A stretch of DNA of 12,099 bases from an uncultured Verrucomicrobiota bacterium (GCA_903905395.1 CAIVGD010000161.1:1-12099), one strand, 5' to 3'; shown: positions 1 through 8,236, counted from the stretch's first letter. Notes: generated by a model not told the origin, from the letters alone. Translations and numbers: made by a program.

Positions 1-936
1 CCCCAAGCTCACCAACTGCTCGATCGTGTAGGAGCTCAAGACATTCGCCGAGCTGAAGACGTAGAGGGACCAGCTTTTGTTGTGTTCCTCCATCAGTTCC
101 ATGAGCCGAAGCGCCCGTTTTTTGTGTAAGAGGAAATTCTCGTCCATCACGAAAAATGTTTGCACCTTCATCTCGCTCTCGAGTTCGCACATCACATGGA
201 ACAATTCATCGCCGGTCTTGTAGAAATCCGTGAACTTGCCTTTGCCTCCGAACATCGCAGAGGTAGAGCAGAAGTTGCACCCCATCGGACAGCCCACCGA
301 TGGAATAAGAGTGGCCGCGATGGCCCCGGCTGTTTCGCGCAAAGGCATTCCCAACGTTCGGGTTCCGACTCCTGAAACAATCCGCGGATGCCGGATCGGA
401 GCGTGCACATCCTCTCCGAGAAATTCGCGAAACCATCGCACCCCTTCCACGCGAACCACATGGTCTGCTCCAATGCGCTTTTGGAGATTTGGGACGCCTG
501 AGATATGCCCTCCGACAATAATTTTGGCCTTCGGCTGGATTTCGCGAATCAGGCGGCACATTTCAACTACTTTCAGGTAATTGGGCGGGATCGCGCTGAT
601 CGCAACAATGTTATAGCGCTCGGTTTTTAATTCCTCAATGAACCGGTCCAAGGTCGGAAAATCCAGAAGCGAACTGGGCGCGGAGATATTATCGCGCATC
701 ATCATCAAACCCCACGAACGGTGGAACATCCGGAGCGAGAAGGGTCCCTGTACCCGCGTGACCTGGTTGTGATAAAGCTCCATGGGGTTGATAGCCCGGC
801 TTCCGAACTGATCGTCCCTCGCATATGGACCGAAAACGCTTGTGAAAAGAATGCGCGGTTTGCCCGGTTCCCTAGGATCAGCTCCACATTCGTAAGGGGG
901 CTGAAGTGGAATAGGGCTGGATATTTTGGGTTTCAT
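1..936 (-). CDS. B12-binding radical SAM protein, C-terminus beyond the window
   Basis: The open frame runs from an ATG at 936 to the left edge, giving 312 residues without a stop. An in-frame TAA three codons upstream of the ATG supports this start, although no Shine-Dalgarno sequence is visible. Residues 105-175 look like a Rossmann-type B12-binding domain (VAISAIPPNY, then KIIVGGHISG). The radical SAM cluster motif CxxxCxxC is at C216, C220 and C223 (GCPMGCNFC), followed by a typical TIM-barrel strand, FFVMDENFLL. The protein should bind a 4Fe-4S cluster and cleave S-adenosylmethionine. Its substrate is unknown. I did not see the DxHxxG cobalamin-ligand motif in the N-terminal part, so any cobalamin may be bound base-off without a His ligand, or may be absent. 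Relatives act in methylation, ring formation and tetrapyrrole or lipid modification, and nothing in the neighbours picks one. It is separated from the gene upstream by 161 bases. The family call is strong, the function open. Confidence 0.85.
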   Translation of the reverse strand, partial: MKPKISSPIPLQPPYECGADPREPGKPRILFTSVFGPYARDDQFGSRAINPMELYHNQVTRVQGPFSLRMFHRSWGLMMMRDNISAPSSLLDFPTLDRFIEELKTERYNIVAISAIPPNYLKVVEMCRLIREIQPKAKIIVGGHISGVPNLQKRIGADHVVRVEGVRWFREFLGEDVHAPIRHPRIVSGVGTRTLGMPLRETAGAIAATLIPSVGCPMGCNFCSTSAMFGGKGKFTDFYKTGDELFHVMCELESEMKVQTFFVMDENFLLHKKRALRLMELMEEHNKSWSLYVFSSANVLSSYTIEQLVSLG

Positions 937-1097
937 GGATAATTACACTCAAGACCAGCTACGACAGTAATGAAAGACGAAAAAGTATTGAATCACCAAT
1001 GAAATGGATTGAGTGGGTTCCATCCACGACCCGCTGTTACGGAAACAAAATCAGGACTGAACCCATCCTACATTGCCCCGTACGAGCACTTTTGAAA

Positions 1098-1964
1098 TCA
1101 AGTGAGGGAAACTGGCTTCCCTTCCGTTCGTGGAGAACGAATGACGGATTCAGTTGCTGGGCTTGCTGATGGAGTGGGTATTTTAAAGGCTAAACAATCG
1201 TAAACTATGCGATCGGTGGGATAGAGCGCATAGGATCGCAGGAGAATTTGCACGCCGGGACCTTCAGCGCGGCCACTGTCTTTCAGTCCTTTGACGAGCT
1301 GCTCCTGAGATTCGATGAGTTGGACGAGTTCCAAGTCCTGTCCAAGCACGAAAGGTTTGGCTCCAGGGATGCAAATGATCTGCAAGGGGAAGACATAAGA
1401 CGCGAGATCTTGCGGTAGACCGAAGGGTGCTATCCCAGTTGCAGAAGCCTGCTTGACCTCAAGTTGGATCATGCGGGCTCTGGCATCGGGGGCCATCGAC
1501 TCAAGGGCGAGGCTTATGGCATCGAGCAACCGATGGCGCACTTCGCCCAGATCCGTGAGCGAGGAAAGCTCCTGCATGGAGGGGACCGTGAGAATGGCCT
1601 TGGCGAGGGATGAGATTTCCTTGAGGTAGGCGTTCTTCTGGCTGTCTGGGACAAAATACATGACGACGAGATGGACCGGCGCACCGTCCGATGCGCCGTA
1701 GTCCACCCCAGATGGACTCCAGCCGATGGCGCAAAGGAGTTCGCCATCGGAGGACGTGCGGGCATGAGGGCAAGCCCAGCCCTTGCCGATTCCGGTGTTG
1801 TGAGCACTCTCACGGGCTAGGACGCCCTCCGTGATGCCGCCGACATCTCCGATGTCAGGAATGGCCTCGATGATGGTGGCCAGATACTCGAGAGACTTTT
1901 CCTTGTTATTGTCGGGTAGTTCGATCAAGCGGCCTTCTTGCAATGCTGTGAGGAGGCTTTTCAT
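1098..1964 (-). CDS. PTS EIIA type-2 (EIIA-Ntr/fructose-like) protein with extra C-terminal region
   Basis: The protein has 288 residues from ATG 1964. Residues 1-145 match the EIIA type-2 fold. The active-site signature RESAHNTGIGKGWACPH puts the phospho-accepting histidine at H67, and a VHLVVMYFVP strand then a helix (YLKEISSLAKAIL) follow as in the family. A standalone EIIA of this type is about 150 residues. The remaining 140 residues (core around LQIICIPGAKPFVLGQDLEL and VQILLRSYALYPTDRIVYDC) are not a domain I recognise. No EIIB or EIIC gene is nearby, so a regulatory role like that of EIIA-Ntr is more likely than sugar uptake. The gene starts five bases after the mgtA stop, which suggests co-transcription and perhaps phosphorylation-dependent control of magnesium import; that is inference. 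A TTG at 1973 overlapping the mgtA stop would add three residues. No membrane segments are seen. Confidence 0.8.
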   Translation of the reverse strand: MKSLLTALQEGRLIELPDNNKEKSLEYLATIIEAIPDIGDVGGITEGVLARESAHNTGIGKGWACPHARTSSDGELLCAIGWSPSGVDYGASDGAPVHLVVMYFVPDSQKNAYLKEISSLAKAILTVPSMQELSSLTDLGEVRHRLLDAISLALESMAPDARARMIQLEVKQASATGIAPFGLPQDLASYVFPLQIICIPGAKPFVLGQDLELVQLIESQEQLVKGLKDSGRAEGPGVQILLRSYALYPTDRIVYDCLAFKIPTPSASPATESVIRSPRTEGKPVSLT

Positions 1965-1969
1965 ATGGA

Positions 1970-4639
1970 TCAATCTATCCCGAATTTATTATAGAACCAC
2001 ACTTTGACCTTATGGGTGAGAATAGAATAAACCAGCAGGAAGGCGGCGATCCATAGCCAGTAGCTAACGGGCAACGGGACGAGACCCAAGTAGTGCGCGA
2101 GTCCGGAATACGGAAGGAAAGCGCCCGCTGCCATGACTGTAAGGGTGGTGAAAAGCATGATTGGGCTGGCACGGCTCTGAAAAAACGGAATGCGCTTCGT
2201 GCGTATGATGTGGACGATAAGAGTCTGCGTCAAAAGAGACTCGACGAACCAACCGGTGTGAAAAAGGCTCTCGTAATACGTCTTATCCGCAAGAGACGTG
2301 CCGTCGGCATAGAAAAGATGACAGTTGAAGAAGTAGAGCATGAGGAAGAACGTGGCGTAGTCGAAGATTGAGCTGAGGGGTCCGATGAACACCATGAAGC
2401 GCTGGATGTTTCCAATGTTCCATTTACGCGGTGTTTTGAGGTATTCCTCGTCCACACGATCGGATGGAATGCCAACCTGGGAGGCATCATAAAGCAAATT
2501 ATTGACGAGCACCTGGAGAGGGGCCATCGGGAGAAAATATTTTCCAAACCAAAGGCTGGCTCCGACGACACTAAACATATTGCCGAAGTTCGAGCTGGCC
2601 CCCATCCGGATGTACTTGATGATATTTCCGAAAACCTTGCGACCCTCCATAATTCCATCCTCCAGGACAAGCAGGCTTTTCTCCAGGAGGATCACGTCGG
2701 CGGACTCCTTGGCCACATCCACCGCAGAGTCCACGGAGATGCCCACATCTGCGACGCGCATCGCCGGTGCATCGTTGATGCCATCACCCAAATAACCGAT
2801 GACATGACCGCGTTTTTGTAATGCGACGATGATGGATTCCTTTTGCGAGGGGGAGAGACTCGCGAAGACGTTTTGCTTTTCCGCAAGCTCCCCGAGCTTG
2901 TCTTCATCTAGGCCCGTCAGTTGGTCTCCGGTGATGACCAAAGGGGAATCGAGGCGGACATCATTGCAGATTTTTCGTGTGACGAGGGCGTTGTCGCCGG
3001 TGAGAATTTTCGTGGACACTCCTACCCCCCTCAACAAGGAGATGGCCTTGGCGGCGGAATCCTTGGGCGGATCGAGGAAAGCGAGGTAACCAAGCAGGAT
3101 CAGATCGCTTTCGTCGGCCGTGGAGAAGACTTGCTTCGTCTGGGGAAATTCGCGGTAGGCCACGGCGAGTACTCGATAGCCATCCCGACTGAGGCCTTCG
3201 TATTCTTCCAGGAGATCCCTCTTGATGAGATCAATCATCAAATGAATCTCGTCGTCTATCTGGTAATGCGTGCAAGCCTTGTAAATATCATCGACCGCTC
3301 CTTTGCAGATCAGGACGTGGTCACCCGCGTAGTCCACCACGACAGACATGCGCTTGCGGTGAAAATCGAAGGGGATCTCATCGACCTTTCGGCAGTTGCG
3401 CTCCACATCCAGATCGGTGTTTGAGAGGATGGAGCGATCCAGCAGGTTGCGCAGACCTGTCTGATAGTAGCTGTTCATGTAGGCGTAGCGCAGAACATCC
3501 TCGCTTCCGCGGTTGGTTACATCGACGTGCTTTTCGAGAATGACGCGGTCTTGCGTGAGCGTGCCTGTCTTGTCCGTGCACAGGATGTCGATGGCTCCGA
3601 AGTTTTGAATCGCACTGAGTCGTTTGACGATTACCTTTTTGCGCGCCATCGCGATCGCGCCTTTGGAAAGATTCACCGTGACGATCATCGGCAGCATCTC
3701 CGGCGTGAGACCCACGGCGACGGCGAGAGCAAATTGCAGCGCAGCCGCCCAGTCGCCTTTGCGCAAGCCGATGATCAGAAAAACCGCGCTGACCATGACG
3801 AGCATGAAGCGGATCATGAGCCAGGTGAAACCCGCGATACCGCGATCAAAACTGGTTAGCGCACGGCCACCCGAAAGCTTTGCCGAGATGGAACCGAAGT
3901 GGGTATGCACACCCGTGTTCACCGCCACACCGCGCGCGGTGCCGCTGAGAACATTGCTTCCCTGGAAACACACGTTCGGGAGTTCAATGAGACCTCTTCC
4001 GCACAACTCCACGGGGTCGGCGTGTTTTTCCACAGGCATCGATTCACCTGTCAATGAGGACTGACTGACAAAGAAGTCTTTGGCACCGATGAGCCGCATA
4101 TCAGCCGGAATGATCGCCCCGGCTTGCAAAACGAGGATATCTCCAGGAACGACGTCCGTGATGGGCAGATCGCATTCTTGACCATCTCGCAGAGCTAGGC
4201 AGTCCGCCCGAACCATCGCCTGAAGCTTTTCCACCGCTCTGCTTGAACGATGTTCTTGCACATAGGCCAGCACGACGCTGAGTACTAGCATTCCACCGAC
4301 AACGACGGCGGAGCGTATGTCGTTCATGAAGACGGACACAGCGCAGATCACGATCAACTGGATGGCGAGCGGATTACGGCAGCGCTCTAAGATTTCCATG
4401 AACCAGCCGCCCCGTTTTTTGGTACCGAAGTCGTTCACGCCGTGGAGCTCTCGTGCGGCCTCCACCTGCGACTCGGACAGACCGTTTTCCTGGGCACCGA
4501 GGCGCTTCAATGCCTCATCGGACGAAAGTTGAGAGATGTCGAACAGCGTTTGTTCGTGTTCCGAAATCGTGGCGGAAGCCGACTCCGCCGCCTTCAAAAA
4601 GACGGCTGGGTGGATTTTTTCTAGGACAAATCGGAACAT
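1970..4639 (-). CDS. mgtA: MgtA-type Mg2+-importing P-type ATPase (P3B)
   Basis: This is a membrane ATPase that imports Mg2+ using ATP, 889 residues from ATG 4639 (E. coli MgtA has 898). The actuator motif TGES is at 197-200, the phosphorylation motif DKTGT starts at D356, the nucleotide-binding KGA follows in CKGAVDDI, and the hinge motif GDGINDAP begins at G618 (D619, D623). Family-specific stretches include GLTPEMLPMIVT, AIQNFGAIDILCTDKTGT, SSNFGNMFSV, NNLLYDASQVGIP and QTLIVHIIRTKRIPF, all closely matching MgtA/MgtB. Transmembrane helices are placed as usual: two before and two after the actuator domain, and six at the C-terminus. I chose the ATG at 4639 because MFRFVLEKIHP resembles the known MgtA start; an ATG at 4699 would add 20 residues without homology. 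All catalytic residues are present, so it should be active. A possible promoter and inverted repeat lie 180-230 bases upstream, and the EIIA gene follows directly. Confidence 0.95.
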   Translation of the reverse strand: MFRFVLEKIHPAVFLKAAESASATISEHEQTLFDISQLSSDEALKRLGAQENGLSESQVEAARELHGVNDFGTKKRGGWFMEILERCRNPLAIQLIVICAVSVFMNDIRSAVVVGGMLVLSVVLAYVQEHRSSRAVEKLQAMVRADCLALRDGQECDLPITDVVPGDILVLQAGAIIPADMRLIGAKDFFVSQSSLTGESMPVEKHADPVELCGRGLIELPNVCFQGSNVLSGTARGVAVNTGVHTHFGSISAKLSGGRALTSFDRGIAGFTWLMIRFMLVMVSAVFLIIGLRKGDWAAALQFALAVAVGLTPEMLPMIVTVNLSKGAIAMARKKVIVKRLSAIQNFGAIDILCTDKTGTLTQDRVILEKHVDVTNRGSEDVLRYAYMNSYYQTGLRNLLDRSILSNTDLDVERNCRKVDEIPFDFHRKRMSVVVDYAGDHVLICKGAVDDIYKACTHYQIDDEIHLMIDLIKRDLLEEYEGLSRDGYRVLAVAYREFPQTKQVFSTADESDLILLGYLAFLDPPKDSAAKAISLLRGVGVSTKILTGDNALVTRKICNDVRLDSPLVITGDQLTGLDEDKLGELAEKQNVFASLSPSQKESIIVALQKRGHVIGYLGDGINDAPAMRVADVGISVDSAVDVAKESADVILLEKSLLVLEDGIMEGRKVFGNIIKYIRMGASSNFGNMFSVVGASLWFGKYFLPMAPLQVLVNNLLYDASQVGIPSDRVDEEYLKTPRKWNIGNIQRFMVFIGPLSSIFDYATFFLMLYFFNCHLFYADGTSLADKTYYESLFHTGWFVESLLTQTLIVHIIRTKRIPFFQSRASPIMLFTTLTVMAAGAFLPYSGLAHYLGLVPLPVSYWLWIAAFLLVYSILTHKVKVWFYNKFGID

Positions 4640-4819
4640 TTGAAGAAAACCAGTTGCTGGTACATCAGAAACAACACAGGCCGCATCCACCCCGCCCATC
4701 CCCAGTCATGCGCAAGTACAAGACACGCCCCCTTCTCAAATTCAGCACGGATGGCACAATGAATATCCTGAACGCGAGTGATTTATGAGAGGCGATGGAG
4801 ACTGTGCCTTCATTAAGCG

Positions 4820-4848
4820 GTAGTAACGAACTACGCTTGTGAAGTCAA
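4820..4848 (-). promoter_or_regulatory. Weak sigma70-like promoter candidate for mgtA-EIIA
   Basis: Reading on the minus strand, TTGACT (4848-4843) is separated by 17 bases from TACTAC (4825-4820). The first hexamer matches the -35 consensus in five of six bases; the second matches the -10 in only about three of six. It is the best-spaced pair I found between the esterase stop and the pump start and would give a leader of roughly 170 bases. The consensus may differ in this phylum, so this is only a candidate. Confidence 0.3.
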
Positions 4849-4866
4849 TTCTCGGCGTTTGAGAAT
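4848..4866 (-). promoter_or_regulatory. Inverted repeat upstream of mgtA: operator or weak terminator
   Basis: A perfect 6-base inverted repeat ATTCTC-N7-GAGAAT lies five bases after the stop codon of the esterase gene and abuts the -35 candidate of mgtA. As an RNA hairpin it would be AT-rich and is not followed by a T run, so a terminator role is weak. As a dimeric regulator site its placement against the -35 would suit an operator. Which of the two applies cannot be told from sequence alone. Confidence 0.3.
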
Positions 4867-4870
4867 GTGT

Positions 4871-5588
4871 TTACGGGTTGGCTTTCGGTCTGGTCTTATG
4901 GATGACCCTCCCCGACCAATGTTTTTCAATGGCGGGTCGGAGTATTTTGTTCATCCGTCGGTATCCCTCCGAATTGAGATGAAGTCCATCCTCCACATAC
5001 AAATCCGCCTGTGGCTCTCCCGCTGAACTCTGAAACCCGGGATTCACATCCACATAAAAGACTCCGTGGGTCTTTTCTGAAAAAATCCGCAGGCCTTGAT
5101 TTACCATATCCACCGCCGCCAATCGGTTGTCTCTCTTCTTCTGAGGAGAGCGCATGATGGAAACGAGAAGGATCTGCACTTGGGGAACGGCTTGCTGGGT
5201 TCGCTCCACCCATTCCCGTGTTCGAGAGAGGATGGTCTCGGGTGATTGTCCATCGTTGATATCATTACTGCCGCAATACCAAACCACGAGGGCGGGTTGA
5301 CAGGGGGGGGACAACCTGATCGAAGAACATCAACTGATGGGAGGTCCGCGAGCCCCCGAACGCCCGGTTCGTGACGGGAAGAGGAGCCAGATCCTGCTCG
5401 GCACTTGTCCATCTCGTGAATGTGCTACTACCGACCAGTAGAATTCCGCCCGGAGCTGGAGCGGGAGCCTCGGCAAACTTAGCCACCTCCTCGGTAAACT
5501 TACCACTCGCGCCCTGACCCGCTTGAAGCGGGGAAAGAGAGATCAGGGAAAAAACTAACCCCAAAGAAAAAAAGGGGACGCAGCTCAT
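4871..5588 (-). pseudogene. Secreted SGNH/GDSL-family esterase, split by a frameshift in a C8 run
   Basis: Two overlapping frames together encode one SGNH hydrolase. The first starts at ATG 5588 with a signal peptide (residues 1-23, cleavage near LQA-GQ), carries block I with the nucleophile in GSST (S55) and block II in NRAFGG, then stops after 107 residues at 5265. The second carries block III, GSND (G106, N108 in the joined numbering), and block V, DGLHLN (D200, H203), and ends at 4871. Dropping one base from the run at 5303-5310 joins them into 238 residues with every catalytic block intact, reading VVPPCQPALVVWYCGSND across the join. The product would hydrolyse an ester or acetyl group outside the cytoplasm, perhaps on polysaccharide or lipid. 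It may be a sequencing error, a recent inactivation, or slippage-controlled expression. An ATG at 5627 would add 13 residues ahead of the signal peptide and is less likely. Confidence 0.8.
5303..5310 (-). repeat. Homopolymer run (G8 on plus strand, C8 in coding strand)
   Basis: Eight identical bases sit exactly where the reading frame of the esterase switches. Seven (or ten) bases would restore one continuous frame; eight puts a TAA 13 codons further on. Runs of this kind are prone to polymerase slippage in cells and to miscounting in sequencing reads. Confidence 0.9.
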
Positions 5589-5666
5589 TTTTTCATATAT
5601 CGAAGAGAACGCCACTCTGTAAGCCACCCCGTGGATTGGAAATGATCTGTATCTCCTTTTCCGGCA

Positions 5667-6221
5667 CTAAGCCTTCTTCCCCGGCCCTTTCCCTCCGCTG
5701 TCCTGCGGTTTTTCGCCACCCTCTCCTTTGTCCCCTCCTCCAGTATCCTCCTCTTCTCCTCCTTCCGTCTCCCCGCCCATCTCAAACTTTTTTTTCAACT
5801 CCTGCAAAAATGGGGTCATGTCGGCCACTTTATCCCAGACCCCTTTCGCCACGTAGATCGGTTTCTGCGTTTCCAATGCCACCGCCACGCAATCGCTCGG
5901 TCGCGCATCGATCTCGATGATCGATGTCCCGCCCGCGCCCACCTGGCGGAGGGTCAAACGCGCAAAATACGTGTCATTTCGCAGATCATTAATAATCACC
6001 CGGTCCACCGTGATCCCGAATCCCTGAAGAATGAGATGAATCAAATCATGCGTCAGCGGCCGCTCCCTTTTCTCCCCTTTCAGCAAAAGAGCAATCGAGG
6101 TTCCGACCCCGTGGTCAACATGAATGCTGAAGGTCTTCTGCTCGTTGCCGAGAAACACGGCCATCCCGTTCGCCGCCGGCATCAGACCGAGAATCTGCAC
6201 TTGAGTGGCGGCATCGGTCAT
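5667..6221 (-). CDS. Bifunctional nuclease family (BFN/DUF151) protein with acidic-glycine tail
   Basis: The protein has 184 residues. Residues 1-145 form the BFN/DUF151 domain: FLGNEQKTFSIHVDHGVGTS near the start, RPLTHDLIHLILQGFGITVD in the middle and the signature IDARPSDCVAVAL (106-116) followed by PIYVAKGVWD. Plant members of this family have been reported to cut DNA and RNA; the role of bacterial members is poorly known. No signal peptide or membrane segment is present, so it should be cytoplasmic. Residues 149-184 are a low-complexity tail of Gly, Glu and Lys (GGETEGGEEE, then GGKGPGKKA) that is probably disordered and is longer than in most members I know. The gene is divergent from speA, with 83 bases between the two starts that must hold both promoters. 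The ATG at 6221 is the only reasonable start; a better-placed Shine-Dalgarno is not seen. Confidence 0.88.
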   Translation of the reverse strand: MTDAATQVQILGLMPAANGMAVFLGNEQKTFSIHVDHGVGTSIALLLKGEKRERPLTHDLIHLILQGFGITVDRVIINDLRNDTYFARLTLRQVGAGGTSIIEIDARPSDCVAVALETQKPIYVAKGVWDKVADMTPFLQELKKKFEMGGETEGGEEEDTGGGDKGEGGEKPQDSGGKGPGKKA

Positions 6222-6304
6222 CCACCCATCGTATCTCTTGCTCCTGCGCCCGCAAGATGCCCGCGCGCCATGGGAATCGTTGCATTGGGATACCAGAGCC
6301 GTCT

Positions 6305-8236
6305 ATGAATGACCACGTGGCAGATTCTCCGGCAAATTGGACGATCGACGATGCGCTCCGCACGTACGGCATTGCGCGTTGGGGGAGCGGCTACTTCGGC
6401 GTCAACCCCGCCGGCCACATGACCGTCCGTCCGCTCGGCACGGAAGGGGCCGAAGTGGATCTTCTCAAAGTCGCCCTCCGCGCCCGCGAACGCGGACTCC
6501 ACTATCCTCTCCTCATCCGCTTCCACGATCTGCTCCGTCACCGCGTCCGAGCCATCAACGAGGCATTTGCCGAGGCCATTCGCACGGCTCGTTACAAGGG
6601 TGAATACCGCGGCGTTTTTCCGGTTAAGGTCAACCAGATGCGGGAGGTCGTGGAGGAGATTCTCGAAGCTGGGGAACCTTATCACTTCGGGTTGGAGGTC
6701 GGCAGTAAACCGGAACTCTTTGCCGCCCTCGCCCATCATCGGGATCCCGACAGTCTGCTCGTTTGTAATGGATACAAGGATGCCGAGTTCATCCGGACCG
6801 CCCTCCTGGGCCGGAAGCTCGGCAAAAAAGTGATCCTCGTGATCGAAAAGCCCGAGGAACTCCGCCTAGCCGTGGCCACAGCCCGCTCCATGCAGGTCGA
6901 ACTTCTCGTCGGCGTCCGTGTCCGTCTTTCCGCCCGCGGAGTTGGTAAATGGGCTCTCTCCGGCGGCGATAGCGCGAAATTCGGTCTTTCCACCAGCGAA
7001 CTCCTGGAAGCCGTCGAATATTTGCGCAAAGAAGGCTGTCCGGAAGCCCTCCAGATGTTGCACTTTCATGTTGGCTCCCAGGTTCCAGATATTCTTGCCC
7101 TCCGCCGGGCCGTCCGTGAAGCCACCCGCTACTACGCCCAACTCCATCACCTCGGACTGAAACCCGCCTATCTCGATGTCGGTGGCGGACTCGCCATCGA
7201 CTATGACGGATCCCGTTCCGATTCAGAAAGCTCGATGAATTACACCCTTACCGAATACGCCCGCGACGTTGTCCGAGCTGTCGCCGAGGTTTGCCGCCAG
7301 GAGAAAGTTCCCCATCCCACCCTCGTCAGCGAAAGTGGCCGAGCCACCGTGGCCCATCATTCCGTCCTGCTCGTTGAAGTCTTCGGCACCATCGATAAAA
7401 CTCCCCGGGCATTCGTCCCCGCCAAAGAAGAAGATCCCGAGTTTGTCCGCCAACTTTCCGACCTAGTGGTCAACTTGAACCGCAAGAACCGCCGCGAATC
7501 CCTCCACGATGGACTGACCGTCAAAGAGGAGGCGGCCGCGCGCTTCGACCTTGGCTTACTCGACCTGCCAACCAAGGCCCGCGTCGAGGATACGTTCTGG
7601 CACCTCGCCGAGCGCATCACCGCGCTCTACAGCAACGGTCGCCCGCCCCCCGAGGAGATCCGCAGCTTGATGGATCAACTCGGGAAGCAGTACCTCTGCA
7701 ACTTCAGCGTTTTCCAATCCCTCATTGATCACTGGGCTCTCAAACAACTTTTCCCGATCGTCCCAATCCAGCGCCTCAACGAAGCCCCCATCCATCAAGG
7801 TCGCTTGGTGGACATCACCTGCGACTCAGACGGCAAGATCGATCATTTCGTCGATGCCACTGGCACGCGCTCCAGTCTTCCCCTGCACGATCTGGCGGGA
7901 CAACCCTACCTCCTCGGGTTTTTTCTCCTTGGGGCCTATCAGGATGTGATGGGCGACCTGCATAATCTCTTCGGTTCCGTCAACGAAGCTCACGTTTATC
8001 TTGATGCAGACGAGCCGGACGGTTTTTACATCGAGGAAACCATCCCCGGATTTTCCATCGGCCGAGTCTTGGGCAATGTGCAGTACGAACCCTCCCAGCT
8101 CTCCCGCCTGATCAAGGCTCAGGTGGATGAAGCCATCAAGCAGGACAAAATTAAAGCCACGGAGGGCATGGATCTTTTCGAATCCTACGAAAAGGGACTT
8201 TCCCACCCCACCTACCTCAATCTGGAAGCCCCCTAA
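6305..8236 (+). CDS. speA: Biosynthetic arginine decarboxylase (PLP-dependent)
   Basis: SpeA converts arginine to agmatine and CO2, the first step of the agmatine route to putrescine and spermidine. The protein has 643 residues from ATG 6305, like E. coli SpeA (about 658). The N-terminal block LRTYGIARWGSGYFGVN is characteristic. The PLP lysine is K108 in FPVKVNQ, and further family stretches are VCNGYKDAEFIR, KFGLSTSELLEAVE, LHFHVGSQVPDI, LDVGGGLAIDYDG and SESGRA. The C-terminal catalytic cysteine is C506 in DITCDSDGKIDHF, followed by LGFFLLGAYQDVMGDLHNLF. It is a fold III decarboxylase and needs PLP and normally Mg2+. An ATG at 6257 would add 16 residues that lack family similarity, so I prefer 6305, although no strong ribosome site precedes either. 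No speB or other polyamine gene lies within view. The 83 bases before it are shared with the divergent nuclease gene. Confidence 0.96.
   Translation: MNDHVADSPANWTIDDALRTYGIARWGSGYFGVNPAGHMTVRPLGTEGAEVDLLKVALRARERGLHYPLLIRFHDLLRHRVRAINEAFAEAIRTARYKGEYRGVFPVKVNQMREVVEEILEAGEPYHFGLEVGSKPELFAALAHHRDPDSLLVCNGYKDAEFIRTALLGRKLGKKVILVIEKPEELRLAVATARSMQVELLVGVRVRLSARGVGKWALSGGDSAKFGLSTSELLEAVEYLRKEGCPEALQMLHFHVGSQVPDILALRRAVREATRYYAQLHHLGLKPAYLDVGGGLAIDYDGSRSDSESSMNYTLTEYARDVVRAVAEVCRQEKVPHPTLVSESGRATVAHHSVLLVEVFGTIDKTPRAFVPAKEEDPEFVRQLSDLVVNLNRKNRRESLHDGLTVKEEAAARFDLGLLDLPTKARVEDTFWHLAERITALYSNGRPPPEEIRSLMDQLGKQYLCNFSVFQSLIDHWALKQLFPIVPIQRLNEAPIHQGRLVDITCDSDGKIDHFVDATGTRSSLPLHDLAGQPYLLGFFLLGAYQDVMGDLHNLFGSVNEAHVYLDADEPDGFYIEETIPGFSIGRVLGNVQYEPSQLSRLIKAQVDEAIKQDKIKATEGMDLFESYEKGLSHPTYLNLEAP

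Noticed and set aside
1014..1065. TGGGTTC/GAACCCA inverted repeat in the gap between EIIA and the radical SAM gene
   Set aside because: A 7-base stem with a 38-base loop is weak and easily due to chance; no promoter pair was convincing in this gap.
2921..3424. 167-codon open frame on the plus strand opposite mgtA
   Set aside because: It is antisense to the ATPase domains and has no recognisable domain.
4640..4820. M-box magnesium riboswitch in the mgtA leader
   Set aside because: I could not see the conserved M-box core, and the leader is only just long enough; a covariance search would settle it.
6218..6739. 173-codon open frame on the minus strand opposite speA
   Set aside because: It mirrors the codon pattern of a clear gene on the other strand and resembles no family.
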